Counted from the first letter of the stretch, positions 8,892 through 17,538 are shown. The stretch is DNA of 64,000 nt from Falsiroseomonas ponticola (GCF_016805305.1 NZ_JAERQN010000005.1:124001-188000), one strand, 5' to 3'. The notes: generated by a model from the letters alone, not told the origin. Numbers and translations: made by a program.

Positions 8892-9005
8892 GATGGTCGA
8901 TCCCCAAAGACGTTAACGAAGAGTATCGACGTTCGCTTGGCCCCGCCATCGCCCCCCGCCGGGCGGTGACGAAGCCGTGATCGGCGCGGCGCGCCTTCCC
9001 GCCCG

Positions 9006-9428
9006 CTAGGCCGCAGGACGGAACAGCAGGAAGCCGGCCGCCAGCCCGGCCAGGGCGGCGGCCGCCACGGCGTAGAGCGCGACATAGGGGATGATGAAGG
9101 GGGCGTAGTAGAGCATCAGCGCCGCGCCGCCCGGCCCCGCCTCCGCCCAGGCGCCGGCGGCCAGGGCGAAGGTGACGCCGATGACGCCCGGGATCAGCCC
9201 GGCCAGGACGAAGCGCTTCAGCAGGCCGAGCCGCGTCACCATGCCGCCGCGTTCCGCATGCCAAAGCGCCGCGGCGGCGCAGCCCGCCATCACGGCGGAT
9301 GCGGCCACCATCACGATGCCCGTGGCCCATAGCGACAGCTGCGGCAGCAGGAACAGCCCCAGCAGGAAGAGCGCGACGTTGCGCCGCGCGGGCTGGCGCC
9401 AGAGGAGGGGCACGGTCAGCGCGGACAC
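9006..9428 (-). CDS. Small four-helix membrane protein overlapping the TNT lipoprotein gene
   Basis: The 140-residue protein is very hydrophobic, with about four predicted membrane spans (roughly 18-36, 38-56, 70-92 and 105-136) and short loops. It matches no family I recognise. Its start lies 13 bases inside the end of the TNT-domain lipoprotein gene, so the two are translationally coupled. Such coupling is common for toxin/immunity pairs, and a membrane immunity or accessory role is possible but is inference only. It may equally be an unrelated housekeeping membrane protein. Confidence 0.7.
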   Translation of the reverse strand: MSALTVPLLWRQPARRNVALFLLGLFLLPQLSLWATGIVMVAASAVMAGCAAAALWHAERGGMVTRLGLLKRFVLAGLIPGVIGVTFALAAGAWAEAGPGGAALMLYYAPFIIPYVALYAVAAAALAGLAAGFLLFRPAA

Positions 9429-9871
9429 GGCGCCTCCCCCGCCGGCACCGGGACCAGCGTGCCATCCGCCACCAGCTGCGCGGCGGAGGCATCGGTCAGC
9501 AGCTGCGTCGCGCCGCCCGGCTCCCCGAACCAGGGCAGGGCGTAGCCCACCCGCGCCAGCAGCGGCGCCTGCACGCGATAGGCGTGGTAGGGCAGGCTGC
9601 GGCAGTCGCTCGGCAGGGCGCGGGCGCCGAAGGCCGCGCCGCGGGGGCTGAAGAAGCGGCCATTCTCCGCCCCGAAGCGGTCCAGCAGCATCCCGGGCGG
9701 CAGCACCAGGTAGGTGGCGCGTTCCCCGAAGCCGTTGTCAGGCGGCCAGCGATAGCCCTGGGGCGTCACCCATTCGCGCGCCAGGTCCGGGCGCGCGCCG
9801 GGCGGCAGGGGCGGTGGCGTCCCGGCACAGGCCGTGACGGCCAGCGCCAGCAGCAGGAAGGCACGACGCAC
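9416..9871 (-). CDS. Lipoprotein with a TNT (tuberculosis necrotizing toxin, NAD+ glycohydrolase-type) domain
   Basis: The 151-residue protein starts with a lipoprotein signal (LAVTAC, lipid-modified Cys15), a short proline-rich spacer, and a TNT-family domain from about residue 38. Seen landmarks: YRWPPDNGF (40-48), LDRFG (63-67), GRFFSPRG (71-78), RALP (84-87), YHAYRV (95-100), PWFGEPGGATQ (113-123). In the M. tuberculosis TNT, arginine, tyrosine/histidine and glutamine residues in these same blocks form the NAD+ site; Arg65, Tyr95/His96 and Gln123 are the candidates here. TNT hydrolyses NAD+. A lipid anchor on such a domain is unusual. It overlaps the membrane-protein gene downstream by 13 bases. 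Confidence 0.8.
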   Translation of the reverse strand: MRRAFLLLALAVTACAGTPPPLPPGARPDLAREWVTPQGYRWPPDNGFGERATYLVLPPGMLLDRFGAENGRFFSPRGAAFGARALPSDCRSLPYHAYRVQAPLLARVGYALPWFGEPGGATQLLTDASAAQLVADGTLVPVPAGEAPCPR

Positions 9872-9874
9872 GGC

Positions 9875-10624
9875 TCAGATCTCCCACTGGAACCCATCGA
9901 TGACGATGTGCTGGCCGGTGATGAAGTTCGGCTGCTCCGCCGCCAGGAAGGCGACCACGCGCGCCACGTCCTGCGGCTTGCCCACGCGGCCCAGCGCGAT
10001 CTTCTTCGCCAGCTCCGCGCCGCGGGACCGCGTGAGGGTATTGCCGATCTCCGTCTCGATCACGCCGGGGCAGACGGCGTTCACCGCGATCTCGGGCCCG
10101 AGTTCCTTGGCCAGCGCCCGCGTCATGCCGAGGATGCCGGCCTTGGCGCTGGCATAGGCGAATTTGCTGACGGCGCTGGTGACGCCGCCGGTATGGGCGT
10201 TGAGGCTGGACATGGAGACGATGCGCCCGCCGCCGGCCTTGCGCATCAGCGGCACGAAGGCCTGGATGTAGTTGAAGCAGGATTTCAGGTTGATCGCGAT
10301 GGTGCGGTCGAACTCCTCCTCCGGGCATTCCATGATGGTGCGGGGGTTGGACTTGCCGGCATTGTTCACCAGCACGTCGCAATGGCCCCATTCGGCCTCC
10401 ACCGCCGCCGCGATTTCCTTCGCGCGGGCGTGGTCGGCGACATCGGCCTCGAAGGTCAGCGCCTGGCGGCCCATGGCTTCCAGCTCGCCCTTGGTGCGCG
10501 CCATCTCGGGCGCCAGCAAATCCACCAGCACCAGGTCGAAGCCCCGCTCCGCCAGCGCATGGGCGCAGCCGCGGCCGATCCCCCGCGCGCCGCCCGTCAC
10601 CACCGCCACCTTCCGATCCGCCAT
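9875..10624 (-). CDS. SDR-family NAD(P)-dependent oxidoreductase
   Basis: This 249-residue classical short-chain dehydrogenase is of the 3-oxoacyl-ACP reductase (FabG-like) type. Seen: nucleotide motif TGGARGIG (10-17), NNAG (87-90), Ser139/140, and the catalytic Tyr157 and Lys161 in YASAK. The C-terminus GQHIVIDGFQWEI departs from the usual GGxxxxVDGG ending. The start is set at the ATG at 10624 (MADRKVAVV), since upstream in-frame sequence looks non-coding. It ends three bases before the TNT lipoprotein start, so it could be in the same transcript. The substrate is unknown. Confidence 0.9.
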   Translation of the reverse strand: MADRKVAVVTGGARGIGRGCAHALAERGFDLVLVDLLAPEMARTKGELEAMGRQALTFEADVADHARAKEIAAAVEAEWGHCDVLVNNAGKSNPRTIMECPEEEFDRTIAINLKSCFNYIQAFVPLMRKAGGGRIVSMSSLNAHTGGVTSAVSKFAYASAKAGILGMTRALAKELGPEIAVNAVCPGVIETEIGNTLTRSRGAELAKKIALGRVGKPQDVARVVAFLAAEQPNFITGQHIVIDGFQWEI

Positions 10625-10730
10625 GCCCGTTTCCCCCTGCGCAGCCGCTTCCCGGATGCAGCTTCCGCCGTAACGGCCGGGCGCGGAAGGGGGCATGACG
10701 CGGCGCGCGGAATGGGGCATGATGCGCCGA

Positions 10731-10751
10731 ATAGTTATTCATCATAACAAT
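10731..10751. promoter_or_regulatory. AT-rich 21-bp imperfect palindrome upstream of pobA (putative operator)
   Basis: ATaGTTAT and ATAACaAT arms flank a five-base centre (TCATC), 13 bases before the pobA start and in the divergent gap to the SDR gene. In this GC-rich sequence such an AT-rich dyad stands out and could bind a regulator of 4-hydroxybenzoate use (IclR/PobR-like). No regulator gene is adjacent. Confidence 0.45.
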
Positions 10752-10763
10752 CGGGAGACTCCC

Positions 10764-11942
10764 ATGCGTACCCAGGTGGGCATCATCGGCGCAGGTCCGG
10801 CGGGGCTGCTGCTCTCGCACCTGCTGCACCTCCAGGGCATCGACAGCGTGGTGCTGGAGGCGCGGAGCCGTTCCTACGTGGAGGAGCGGGTGCGCGCGGG
10901 GCTGCTGGAACAGGGCAGCGTCGATACGCTGACGGAAGCCGGCGTCGCGGACCGGCTGCACCGCGAAGGCCTGGTCCATCATGGGATCGAGCTGCGCTAC
11001 GACGGCGTCGGCCACCGCATCCCGGTGACGGACCTCACCGGCCGCGTGGTGACGATCTATGGGCAGCAGGAGGTGGTGAAGGACCTCATCGCCGCGCGCC
11101 TGGCCGCCGGCACCCATTCCGGCAACCCGCCCATCCTGTTCGAGGTGGAGGACGCGGCGGTGCATGACGTCACCTCCGACACCCCCCGCATCACCTTCCG
11201 CCATGGCGGGCAGGACCATGTGCTGGATTGCGCCTTCATCGGCGGCTGCGATGGCTTCCACGGCATCTGCCGCCCGGCGATTCCTGACCTGAAGATCTTC
11301 GAGCGTGTCTATCCCTTCGCCTGGCTCGGCATCCTGTCGCGCTCCCGCCCCGTCTCGGAGGAGCTGATCTACGCCCGCCACCAGGATGGCTTCGCGCTGG
11401 CCACCATGCGGTCCAACAGCATCTCCCGCCTGTATCTCCAATGCACGCCGGAGGAGGACATCAAGGAGTGGCCGGATGCGCGGATCTGGGAGGAGCTGCA
11501 CCGGCGGCTGGGCGTGGGGAGCGAGCTGGAGGAGGGTGAGATCTTCCAGAAGGGCGTGACGCCCATGCGCAGCTTCGTCTGCGAGACGATGCGCCATGGC
11601 CGCCTGTTCCTGGCCGGCGACAGCGCCCACATCGTGCCGCCGACCGGCGCCAAGGGCATGAACCTGGCGATCGCCGATATCCGCGTGCTGGCGCGCGGGC
11701 TGGAACGCTTCTTCGCCAAGGGCGACACCGATCTGCTCGACCGCTACTCCGAGATCTGCCTGCGCCGGATATGGAAGGGGCAGCGCTTCTCCTGGTGGAT
11801 GACGTCGATGCTGCACCGCTTCGGCGCCGACGATCCCTTCGAGCATCGCGTGCAGGTGGCGGAGCTGGAATACGTCTCCACCAGCAAGGCCGGCATGACC
11901 ACGCTGGCGGAGAACTATGTGGGCCTGCCCTACGAGGTCTGA
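10764..11942 (+). CDS. pobA: 4-Hydroxybenzoate 3-monooxygenase
   Basis: This FAD-dependent aromatic hydroxylase converts 4-hydroxybenzoate, NADPH and O2 to protocatechuate, feeding the beta-ketoadipate pathway. The 392 residues match the usual length (about 394). Seen: FAD motif GAGPAG (9-14), the GCDGFHG block shared by this hydroxylase class, and GRLFLAGDSAHIVPPTGAKG that binds the FAD ribityl/pyrophosphate. The ATG at 10764 is preceded by CGGGAG. It is alone on its strand. No protocatechuate genes are in the window. The neighbouring 21-bp dyad may be its operator. Confidence 0.95.
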   Translation: MRTQVGIIGAGPAGLLLSHLLHLQGIDSVVLEARSRSYVEERVRAGLLEQGSVDTLTEAGVADRLHREGLVHHGIELRYDGVGHRIPVTDLTGRVVTIYGQQEVVKDLIAARLAAGTHSGNPPILFEVEDAAVHDVTSDTPRITFRHGGQDHVLDCAFIGGCDGFHGICRPAIPDLKIFERVYPFAWLGILSRSRPVSEELIYARHQDGFALATMRSNSISRLYLQCTPEEDIKEWPDARIWEELHRRLGVGSELEEGEIFQKGVTPMRSFVCETMRHGRLFLAGDSAHIVPPTGAKGMNLAIADIRVLARGLERFFAKGDTDLLDRYSEICLRRIWKGQRFSWWMTSMLHRFGADDPFEHRVQVAELEYVSTSKAGMTTLAENYVGLPYEV

Positions 11943-12419
11943 TCAGGGCAGCGTGAGATCGGTGATGGAGCAGGTGTCCACGCGCCGGCGCTCCATCGCC
12001 TGGCCATTGGCGAAGACCACGCGCACATCGTTCACGCATTGGCCGGCGGGCAGCCTGACCACCAGGCGCTGCCCGGGCTGCAGCACCTGGCTGCCGAGCC
12101 GGTCCGGGCCCCAGCCCTGGTCGTTCGCGGCGGAGACATAGACTTCCCGCATCGTGATGCCCGCGGCATTGCCGAGGCGGAAGCTGGGATCGGCCATGGC
12201 GGAGACCGGCGGCACGTAGCTGCCGCCGGAAGCGCGCTGGCGTTCCCATTGCCGCTGCTGCATGTGGCGTTGCAGCAGGTGTTCGTTGATGGTGCCTGTC
12301 AGCGAACCCTGCGGGTTGTTGTACGTCGTGCCGCCCGGGCCGTTGGGCAGCCAGTATTGCTGCGCCTGCGCGGCCGGGGCGAGGGTGAGGGCGAGGAGGG
12401 CGATCAGGGTCGGGCGCAT
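11943..12419 (-). CDS. Secreted protein of unknown function
   Basis: The 158-residue protein has a clear Sec signal (MRPTLIALLALTLAPAAQAQ, cleavage after about residue 20). The mature part begins with a Gln/Arg-rich region (LLQRHMQQRQWERQRASGG) and ends in a compact beta domain containing TMREVYVSAANDQGWGPDRLG and a single Cys pair (about 127 and 150). The latter segment recurs in periplasmic proteins of alphaproteobacteria, but I cannot name a function. Its stop codon abuts that of pobA with no intergenic base. Confidence 0.7.
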   Translation of the reverse strand: MRPTLIALLALTLAPAAQAQQYWLPNGPGGTTYNNPQGSLTGTINEHLLQRHMQQRQWERQRASGGSYVPPVSAMADPSFRLGNAAGITMREVYVSAANDQGWGPDRLGSQVLQPGQRLVVRLPAGQCVNDVRVVFANGQAMERRRVDTCSITDLTLP

Positions 12420-12513
12420 GCGGCGTTCCGTTGTTCTGGACGGCCGGCGCTATAGAACCCTTCGCGACTTCCCTGATGTCGCCGCGTGTTTCGCTGTTTC
12501 GTTCACGCCGATG

Positions 12514-13161
12514 TCAGCCGCCGCTGCACGCATGGAAGCCGCCGCCGGGCAGGGGGGCGAGTTCCAGGATGCCGAGCACGCGCGGGTTGCCGCCGCGGGG
12601 CTCGATGACCAGCGCGCCGCCTTCCGGGAAGGCGCGGCCGGCGACGGGATCGCCGAAGACCATGATGGCGGGCGTGCGATGGCCGACCAGCACGCGGTTG
12701 GTGCCGGGGGGCGGGTTCTCGCCATAGAGGCGCCGATGCTCCGCCACCACCCAGGCCAGGCGGTCGCCCGCGTAGTCATCCGCCAGCAGGCTGTCCGTGA
12801 CCTCCACGGCGCCGAAGGCATGCTCCGCCGTGTCCCGCGCGCGATAGACGGGGCCGGCCAGGATGGGCTGCGCGAGGGGGATGCCGAACTCCCGCAGCCG
12901 CTCCCCGATCCGCGCGGATTGCGCGCGGCCGCTCGGGGAGATGTTGCGCTGGCCGGGGCGGTCGCCGATCCGGTAGCTGCGGTCGCAATTCTCGCCGCGC
13001 GTATCGGCGTGGCGGAAGAACAGCACCAGGCCGCCGGCGCGCAGCCGCGCGAGCAGCGCCGCGCCCTCCGGCGTCTCGGCCGTGGTCGGCACCAGGCGGG
13101 GCTGCGCGGCGGCGGGGGATGCCGCCAGCAGCAGCAGGAAGGCGCGACGCTCAACCGCCAA
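12514..13161 (-). CDS. Exported histidine phosphatase-superfamily protein
   Basis: This 215-residue member of the phosphoglycerate-mutase-like branch has a short N-terminal export signal (AFLLLLAASPAAAQ). The phosphate pocket is FFRHADT with Arg50 and the nucleophile His51; a second histidine in VLVGHRTP fits the later core motif. The expected reaction is phosphomonoester hydrolysis in the periplasm; the substrate is unknown. Its start overlaps the end of the Gfo/Idh/MocA gene by 11 bases, so it is the last gene of a four-gene transcript. Confidence 0.8.
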   Translation of the reverse strand: MAVERRAFLLLLAASPAAAQPRLVPTTAETPEGAALLARLRAGGLVLFFRHADTRGENCDRSYRIGDRPGQRNISPSGRAQSARIGERLREFGIPLAQPILAGPVYRARDTAEHAFGAVEVTDSLLADDYAGDRLAWVVAEHRRLYGENPPPGTNRVLVGHRTPAIMVFGDPVAGRAFPEGGALVIEPRGGNPRVLGILELAPLPGGGFHACSGG

Positions 13162-14107
13162 GGATCGCCTCCACCACCTCCTGCACCTCCAGCGCCTCGC
13201 GCAGCGTCGCCAGGTCCACCGCCTCGCCGCGCGTCAGGCGCGCCAGCTTGGAAAGCTGGCCGCGCAGCACCAGGGGGCGCATCTCGGCATTGGGCAGCGC
13301 ATCCGGCGCGGGGCGGAATTCGCCGTCCCCGTCACGCTTCTCGGCGAAGGACCAGTCGCGCAGGCGGATGCTGCCGCCCTCGCAGGCCAGGCGCCATTCA
13401 TTCGCCTCCTCCACCCCGGTGGTGCCGACGCCGCCCCGCAGCGCCACCGGCGTGCCGCCCGCCGTCAGCGTCGCGCGCACCGCCGTCTCCGCGCCGTCAC
13501 CATCCGGGAAGGTGGCGTCGCGGTCGAGCAGGGTGAGCGGGCCGAGCTGCCGGCGCGTGAGGAACAGGAAGTGGGACAGCACTTCCCGCGTGAAGCCGCC
13601 ATCGGCGCGCTTCGAGAGCCAGGACGCCGCGCCCTGCTGCCAGGCGCGGGGCCAGGCGGCGAAGTCCGCGCTGATGGAAAGGGTGCGCGGCGCGCCGATC
13701 CCGCCCCGCCAGGCCGAAAGCTGCGCCACGGCCGGGGAGGAGGCCATGGGGAAGTTGACCGCGGCGCGGGCGCCGGAGGCCTCGGCCGCCGCCACGAAGC
13801 GGCTTGCATCGGCCAGGTCGCTCGCCAGCGGCTTCTCCAGGAACACCGCGCGGCCGGCGGCGAAGGCGGCCTTCGCATGCGGGATGTGGGAGGAAGGGGG
13901 GGAGGCGATGTAGAGCGCGTCGCAGGCCTCGATCACCGCCTGGGCGCTGGCCAGCATGGGCAGGCCGGGCGCCACCTCCGCCAGCCGGGCGGCGGCGGCC
14001 GGGGAGGGATCCCAGGCCGCCACGGGCCGCACCTCCGCATGCGTGAGCGCCGCGCGCAGCAAGCGCTCCCCCATGATGCCGAAGCCGACGATGCCGAGCC
14101 TGACCAT
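13151..14107 (-). CDS. Gfo/Idh/MocA-family NAD(P)-dependent oxidoreductase
   Basis: The 318-residue protein has an N-terminal Rossmann fold (GIVGFGIMGE, residues 5-14) and the family signature EKPLASD (about 90-96) at the start of the substrate domain. These enzymes oxidise or reduce sugars, inositols and related compounds. The substrate is not evident. It lies between the MFS transporter and the phosphatase on the same strand, so it probably acts on whatever the transporter imports. A 30-base gap separates it from the MFS gene. Confidence 0.88.
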   Translation of the reverse strand: MVRLGIVGFGIMGERLLRAALTHAEVRPVAAWDPSPAAAARLAEVAPGLPMLASAQAVIEACDALYIASPPSSHIPHAKAAFAAGRAVFLEKPLASDLADASRFVAAAEASGARAAVNFPMASSPAVAQLSAWRGGIGAPRTLSISADFAAWPRAWQQGAASWLSKRADGGFTREVLSHFLFLTRRQLGPLTLLDRDATFPDGDGAETAVRATLTAGGTPVALRGGVGTTGVEEANEWRLACEGGSIRLRDWSFAEKRDGDGEFRPAPDALPNAEMRPLVLRGQLSKLARLTRGEAVDLATLREALEVQEVVEAILGG

Positions 14108-14137
14108 GCAGCCGATCCCCCGAATACCGGGCGTGAC

Positions 14138-15349
14138 TTAACGCGCGCCCGCGTTCCGTCCAGCCCGCAGCGCGAAGACGATGCAGGAGACCACCGCCAG
14201 CACCCCGCAGGCGGTCAGGAAGGGCAGGCGCCAGCTGCCCGTGGCGCCGACCGCCCAGGCGAAGGCGCTGGGCGCCGTCAGGTAGCCCAGGAAGCACAGC
14301 AGGATGGCGCCTGACGACGCCTCCGCCACCCGGTCGGGCGGGGAGACGCGGGCGACCTCCGCCAGGAAGATCCCGTTCCAGCTGGCCGCGGTGAAGCCCG
14401 AGAGGATCGCGAGCGGGAAGGCCAGCAGCCAATGGCTGCCGGCGCCAAGCGTGATCCAGAGCGCCGAGAGCCCCGCCGCCAGCAGCCCGTGCAGCGCCAG
14501 GCTGCGCGTGGCATCGCCGAGCCGGTCCGCCGCCCAGCCCAGCACCAGCCGCCCCGTGACGCCCGCCAGCTGCATGGCGGCGAAGATGCTGCCGGCGGCG
14601 GGCAGGCCCATGCCGTGCTCCTCCACCAGCCAGGTGACGGTGAAGCTGAACAGGCTGCCCTGCAGCCCCGCGAAGGCGAAGGCCTGCAGCGTGAGGGGCG
14701 GCAGCACCGGGTGCATCCGCAGCGCCACCACCGGCACCAGCAGGCGGCGGAAGGTCAGGCTTTCCCGCCAGCTCCGCGTTCCGTCCCGCTCCGCGTCCAG
14801 CGCCGGGCGCAGGGGCTGGATCAGGCAGGCGCAGGCGAGCGCGATGACGATCGCGACCAGCATGGCGTCCTGCCAGCCGAAGGCGGCGGCGATGGGCGCG
14901 GCGAGGAAGCCCGCCAGCGCGCCGCCGGCCGGGGCGCCCGCCTGCTTGACGGAGAAGATCAGCACGCGGTGCCGCTTCGGCGCGTGCTGCTGCAGGATGC
15001 GGCTGCCGGCCGGGCCGGTCGGGCCATAGCCGAAGCCCAGCAGCAGCGCCGCCACCGGCATCAGCCAGGCCTGGCCGAGGAAGGCCAGCAGCAGCGCCAG
15101 GCTGCCGATGGTGGCCCCGGCCTGGATCATGCGCAGCGGCCCGTGCCGCGCCACCAGCGGCGTGCCGAAGAGCAGGAAGGCGATCGCGCCCAGCGTGTTG
15201 AGCGAGGAGAAGTTGCCCACGGTCTGCGGCGGCAGGCCGAGGTCGCTCATCATCAGCGGCGCGACCACGGGGATGACCTGGTTCAGGAAGCTGCCGACCG
15301 TCTGCATCAGCAGCGTGGCCGACAGCGCCGCGACCCAGGTCTTCATCAA
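14138..15349 (-). CDS. MFS transporter
   Basis: This 403-residue major facilitator has 12 predicted membrane helices. It starts MMKTWVAALSATLLMQTVGS; the first intracellular loop holds GTPLVARHGPLRM, a variant of the MFS signature loop. Its start overlaps the end of the DUF1028 gene by four bases (ATGA), indicating translational coupling. Direction and substrate cannot be told; the operon with a dehydrogenase suggests uptake of a small metabolite. Confidence 0.88.
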   Translation of the reverse strand: MMKTWVAALSATLLMQTVGSFLNQVIPVVAPLMMSDLGLPPQTVGNFSSLNTLGAIAFLLFGTPLVARHGPLRMIQAGATIGSLALLLAFLGQAWLMPVAALLLGFGYGPTGPAGSRILQQHAPKRHRVLIFSVKQAGAPAGGALAGFLAAPIAAAFGWQDAMLVAIVIALACACLIQPLRPALDAERDGTRSWRESLTFRRLLVPVVALRMHPVLPPLTLQAFAFAGLQGSLFSFTVTWLVEEHGMGLPAAGSIFAAMQLAGVTGRLVLGWAADRLGDATRSLALHGLLAAGLSALWITLGAGSHWLLAFPLAILSGFTAASWNGIFLAEVARVSPPDRVAEASSGAILLCFLGYLTAPSAFAWAVGATGSWRLPFLTACGVLAVVSCIVFALRAGRNAGAR

Positions 15350-16065
15350 CGGCGGAGCCGGATGTCCAGTCCCTGGCGGATCCAGCGCCCCTCGATCATG
15401 TCGAGGTCGGTGATGCCGGAGGGCCGCGCCTTGGAGGGCTGTTCGCGCAGGTAGGGCGCGCGGTCGCGCTTCCAGATGTCATAGAGGCGGCGCAGCTCCA
15501 CCAGCGGCAGCGGGTGGTCATCGACGCGGAGGTTGAGGTCCGGGAAATCCTCCGTCGTCGTCAGCACCAAGGCGGCGGATTGCCGGCCGCGGCGGTCGCC
15601 GCCCGCGGCTTCCCCGGCATCCAGCGCCGCCAGCAGCCGCTCCGCCAGCTTGAGGTCGTGGTTGGCGGCGAAGGCGGCGTAGGTATCGGCCAGCACGGCG
15701 GGGCCGGCCAGCATGTTGCCGGCGAAGGAGACATGGGCGGAGGTCACGTCCCCGCACCACTCCACGCAGTTCCTGCCCGTATAGGCGGCGCTGCGGCCGT
15801 GCCGGTCCACGGCGTGGATCTGCCGCAGGCCCCTTCCCTCATCCGCCGCCAGCGCGCTTTCGATGGCGGCCGCCGGCGACAGGCCGCGCGCCATGCCGTC
15901 CAGCACCGCGGGGCCGAGGTAGCGATTGGTCATGGACTGGGTGGAGACGGCGCCCACGCCCGACCGGACGAAGGGGCAGGAGGCACCGACCGCGAAGGCG
16001 CAGGTGGTGACGGCGACGGCGAAGGCGCCCGTCTCCGGATCATGGGCGACGACCGACCAGGTCAT
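15346..16065 (-). CDS. DUF1028 family protein (Ntn-hydrolase-like)
   Basis: This 239-residue protein covers the whole DUF1028 fold: it begins MTWSVVAHDPETGAFAVAV and continues with VTTCAFAVGASCPFVRSGVGA and ATQS-like STQSMTN. The family resembles Ntn-hydrolases and is often found next to transporters and amidohydrolases, but its reaction is unproven. It is the first gene of a four-gene operon (DUF1028, MFS, Gfo/Idh/MocA, phosphatase), divergent from the Bug/VOC pair with a 112-base gap. Confidence 0.88.
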   Translation of the reverse strand: MTWSVVAHDPETGAFAVAVTTCAFAVGASCPFVRSGVGAVSTQSMTNRYLGPAVLDGMARGLSPAAAIESALAADEGRGLRQIHAVDRHGRSAAYTGRNCVEWCGDVTSAHVSFAGNMLAGPAVLADTYAAFAANHDLKLAERLLAALDAGEAAGGDRRGRQSAALVLTTTEDFPDLNLRVDDHPLPLVELRRLYDIWKRDRAPYLREQPSKARPSGITDLDMIEGRWIRQGLDIRLRR

Positions 16066-16177
16066 GGCGAGGTTCCGACTCTAGAAGATGGCGGAGACTA
16101 CAGGCTGAAGTGCCGTTGCGCGCCAGGGGGTCTGCGGCCATTTTGCGGCGAAGATCACCGTTGGGAGGATATCGTCC

Positions 16178-17173
16178 ATGCGCCAGCCGCTATCGCGCCG
16201 CAGCATTCTTGCGGGCCTGCCCCTTCTTGCCGCGCCGGCGCTGATGCCCCGCATGGCCTTCGGCCAGGGCGGCTGGCCGGACCGGCCGATCCGGCTGATC
16301 GTTCCCTTCGGCGCCGGCGGCGCGATCGACACGCTGTCCCGCACCGTCGCCGCCAAGTTCCCGGAGGTGACGGGCGGCCAGACGCTGGTGGTGGAGAACC
16401 GGCCGGGCGCGGGCGGCACCATCGCGGGCGCCGCCGTCACGCGTGAACGCCCGGATGGGCTGACGCTGATGATGGCGGATATCGGCGCCAATGCCATCGG
16501 CAAGGAACTGATCCCGACGCTGAGCTACGACCCGCCCACCGCCTTCACCCCCATCATCCACCTGGTGAACCTGCCCGCGGTGCTGATGGCGCATACCTCC
16601 GTCACCGCCACCACGGTGCAGCAGGTGATCGACCAGGCGCGGGCGCGGCCGGATGGCTTCACCTATTCCTCCGCCGGCAACGGCAATGGCAGCCACCTGT
16701 TCATGGCGCTGTTCCTGAAGGAGGCCGGCATCAAGATGGTGCATGTCCCCTACCGGTCCGGCGCCGAGATGGTGACGGCGCTGATCCGCGGCGACGCGCA
16801 GTTCGGCTTCCCGACCGTCTCCTCCGGCATCGGGCAGATCCGGCAGGGCAATGCGAAGGCGATCGCGGTGGGCAATGCCTCCGGCACCCCGCTGCTGCCG
16901 GGCATTCCCGCCGTCTCCACCGTGCTGCCGGGCTTCGAGGTCGCGGTCTGGCACGGCATCGTGGCGCCGCCCGGCATGGATCCGGGCCTGGCGCAGCGCA
17001 TCAACGAGGTGTTCGGCCGCATCGCCGCCATGGAGGACGTGAAGCAGCGCATCTTCGACGGCCAGGCGGGCAGCGTCGTCGGCGGCACGCCGGAGGATTT
17101 CGCCAACCACATCCGGCGCGAGGTCGCGCGCTGGACGCCGGTGATCCGCGAGGGCGGGATCCGCGTGGAATGA
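16178..17173 (+). CDS. Tripartite tricarboxylate transporter (Bug family) substrate-binding protein
   Basis: This 331-residue periplasmic protein has a twin-arginine-like signal (LSRRSILAGLPLLAAPA) cleaved near AFGQ. Mature motifs are IRLIVPFGAGGAIDTLSR, VENRPGAGGTIAGA and VPYRSGAEMVTALIRGDAQF, all typical of Bug proteins. It is distinct from the one at 3 kb. TTGGGAGGA precedes the ATG. The VOC gene overlaps its stop by four bases (ATGA). No membrane components are adjacent. The ligand may be the substrate of the divergent operon, which is inferred from position only. Confidence 0.92.
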   Translation: MRQPLSRRSILAGLPLLAAPALMPRMAFGQGGWPDRPIRLIVPFGAGGAIDTLSRTVAAKFPEVTGGQTLVVENRPGAGGTIAGAAVTRERPDGLTLMMADIGANAIGKELIPTLSYDPPTAFTPIIHLVNLPAVLMAHTSVTATTVQQVIDQARARPDGFTYSSAGNGNGSHLFMALFLKEAGIKMVHVPYRSGAEMVTALIRGDAQFGFPTVSSGIGQIRQGNAKAIAVGNASGTPLLPGIPAVSTVLPGFEVAVWHGIVAPPGMDPGLAQRINEVFGRIAAMEDVKQRIFDGQAGSVVGGTPEDFANHIRREVARWTPVIREGGIRVE

Positions 17174-17538
17174 GCGGGACGCCCGCGCTGCGCCGCCTGA
17201 CCGCCGTGCTGGTGGTGCGCGACGTGGCGCGGGCGATCGGCTTCTACGTGGACCGGATCGGCTGCATCGAGTGTTTCCGCGTCGGCGACCCGCCATCCTA
17301 CGCGGCGGTGGAGCGCGGCGCGCTGGTGCTGAACCTGATGCCGGCGTCGCGCGCGCCGGCGTCGCTCGGCCAGGCGCATCTGCACGTGCTGGTCACGGGG
17401 CTCGATGACCTTCACGCGGAGATCGCCGGGCGGGGGGTGGCGATCGAGGTGCCGCCGACGGATTTCGACTACGGGCTGCGGGAGTTCTCGCTCCGCGATC
17501 CCGATGGCAACCGCATTACCTTCGGGCAGGTGCTGTGA
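17170..17538 (+). CDS. VOC superfamily (glyoxalase/bleomycin-resistance/dioxygenase) protein
   Basis: This single-domain VOC protein of 122 residues contains two beta-alpha-beta-beta-beta units: VLVVRDVARAIGFYVDRIG at the start and LHVLVTGLDDLHAEI then SLRDPDGNRITFGQ at the end. The glutamate or histidine ligands of true glyoxalases are only partly present, so the catalytic activity is uncertain; it could be a lyase, dioxygenase or binding protein. It is coupled to the Bug gene by a four-base overlap and followed by a hairpin terminator. Confidence 0.85.
   Translation: MSGTPALRRLTAVLVVRDVARAIGFYVDRIGCIECFRVGDPPSYAAVERGALVLNLMPASRAPASLGQAHLHVLVTGLDDLHAEIAGRGVAIEVPPTDFDYGLREFSLRDPDGNRITFGQVL

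Noticed and set aside
6111-8969. Long open reading frame (952 codons) on the plus strand opposite the RTX gene
   Set aside because: It is the complement of a repetitive GC-rich gene; it has no ribosome site, no recognisable domain and repetitive Arg/Ala/Gly content. The minus-strand frame gives clear RTX repeats.
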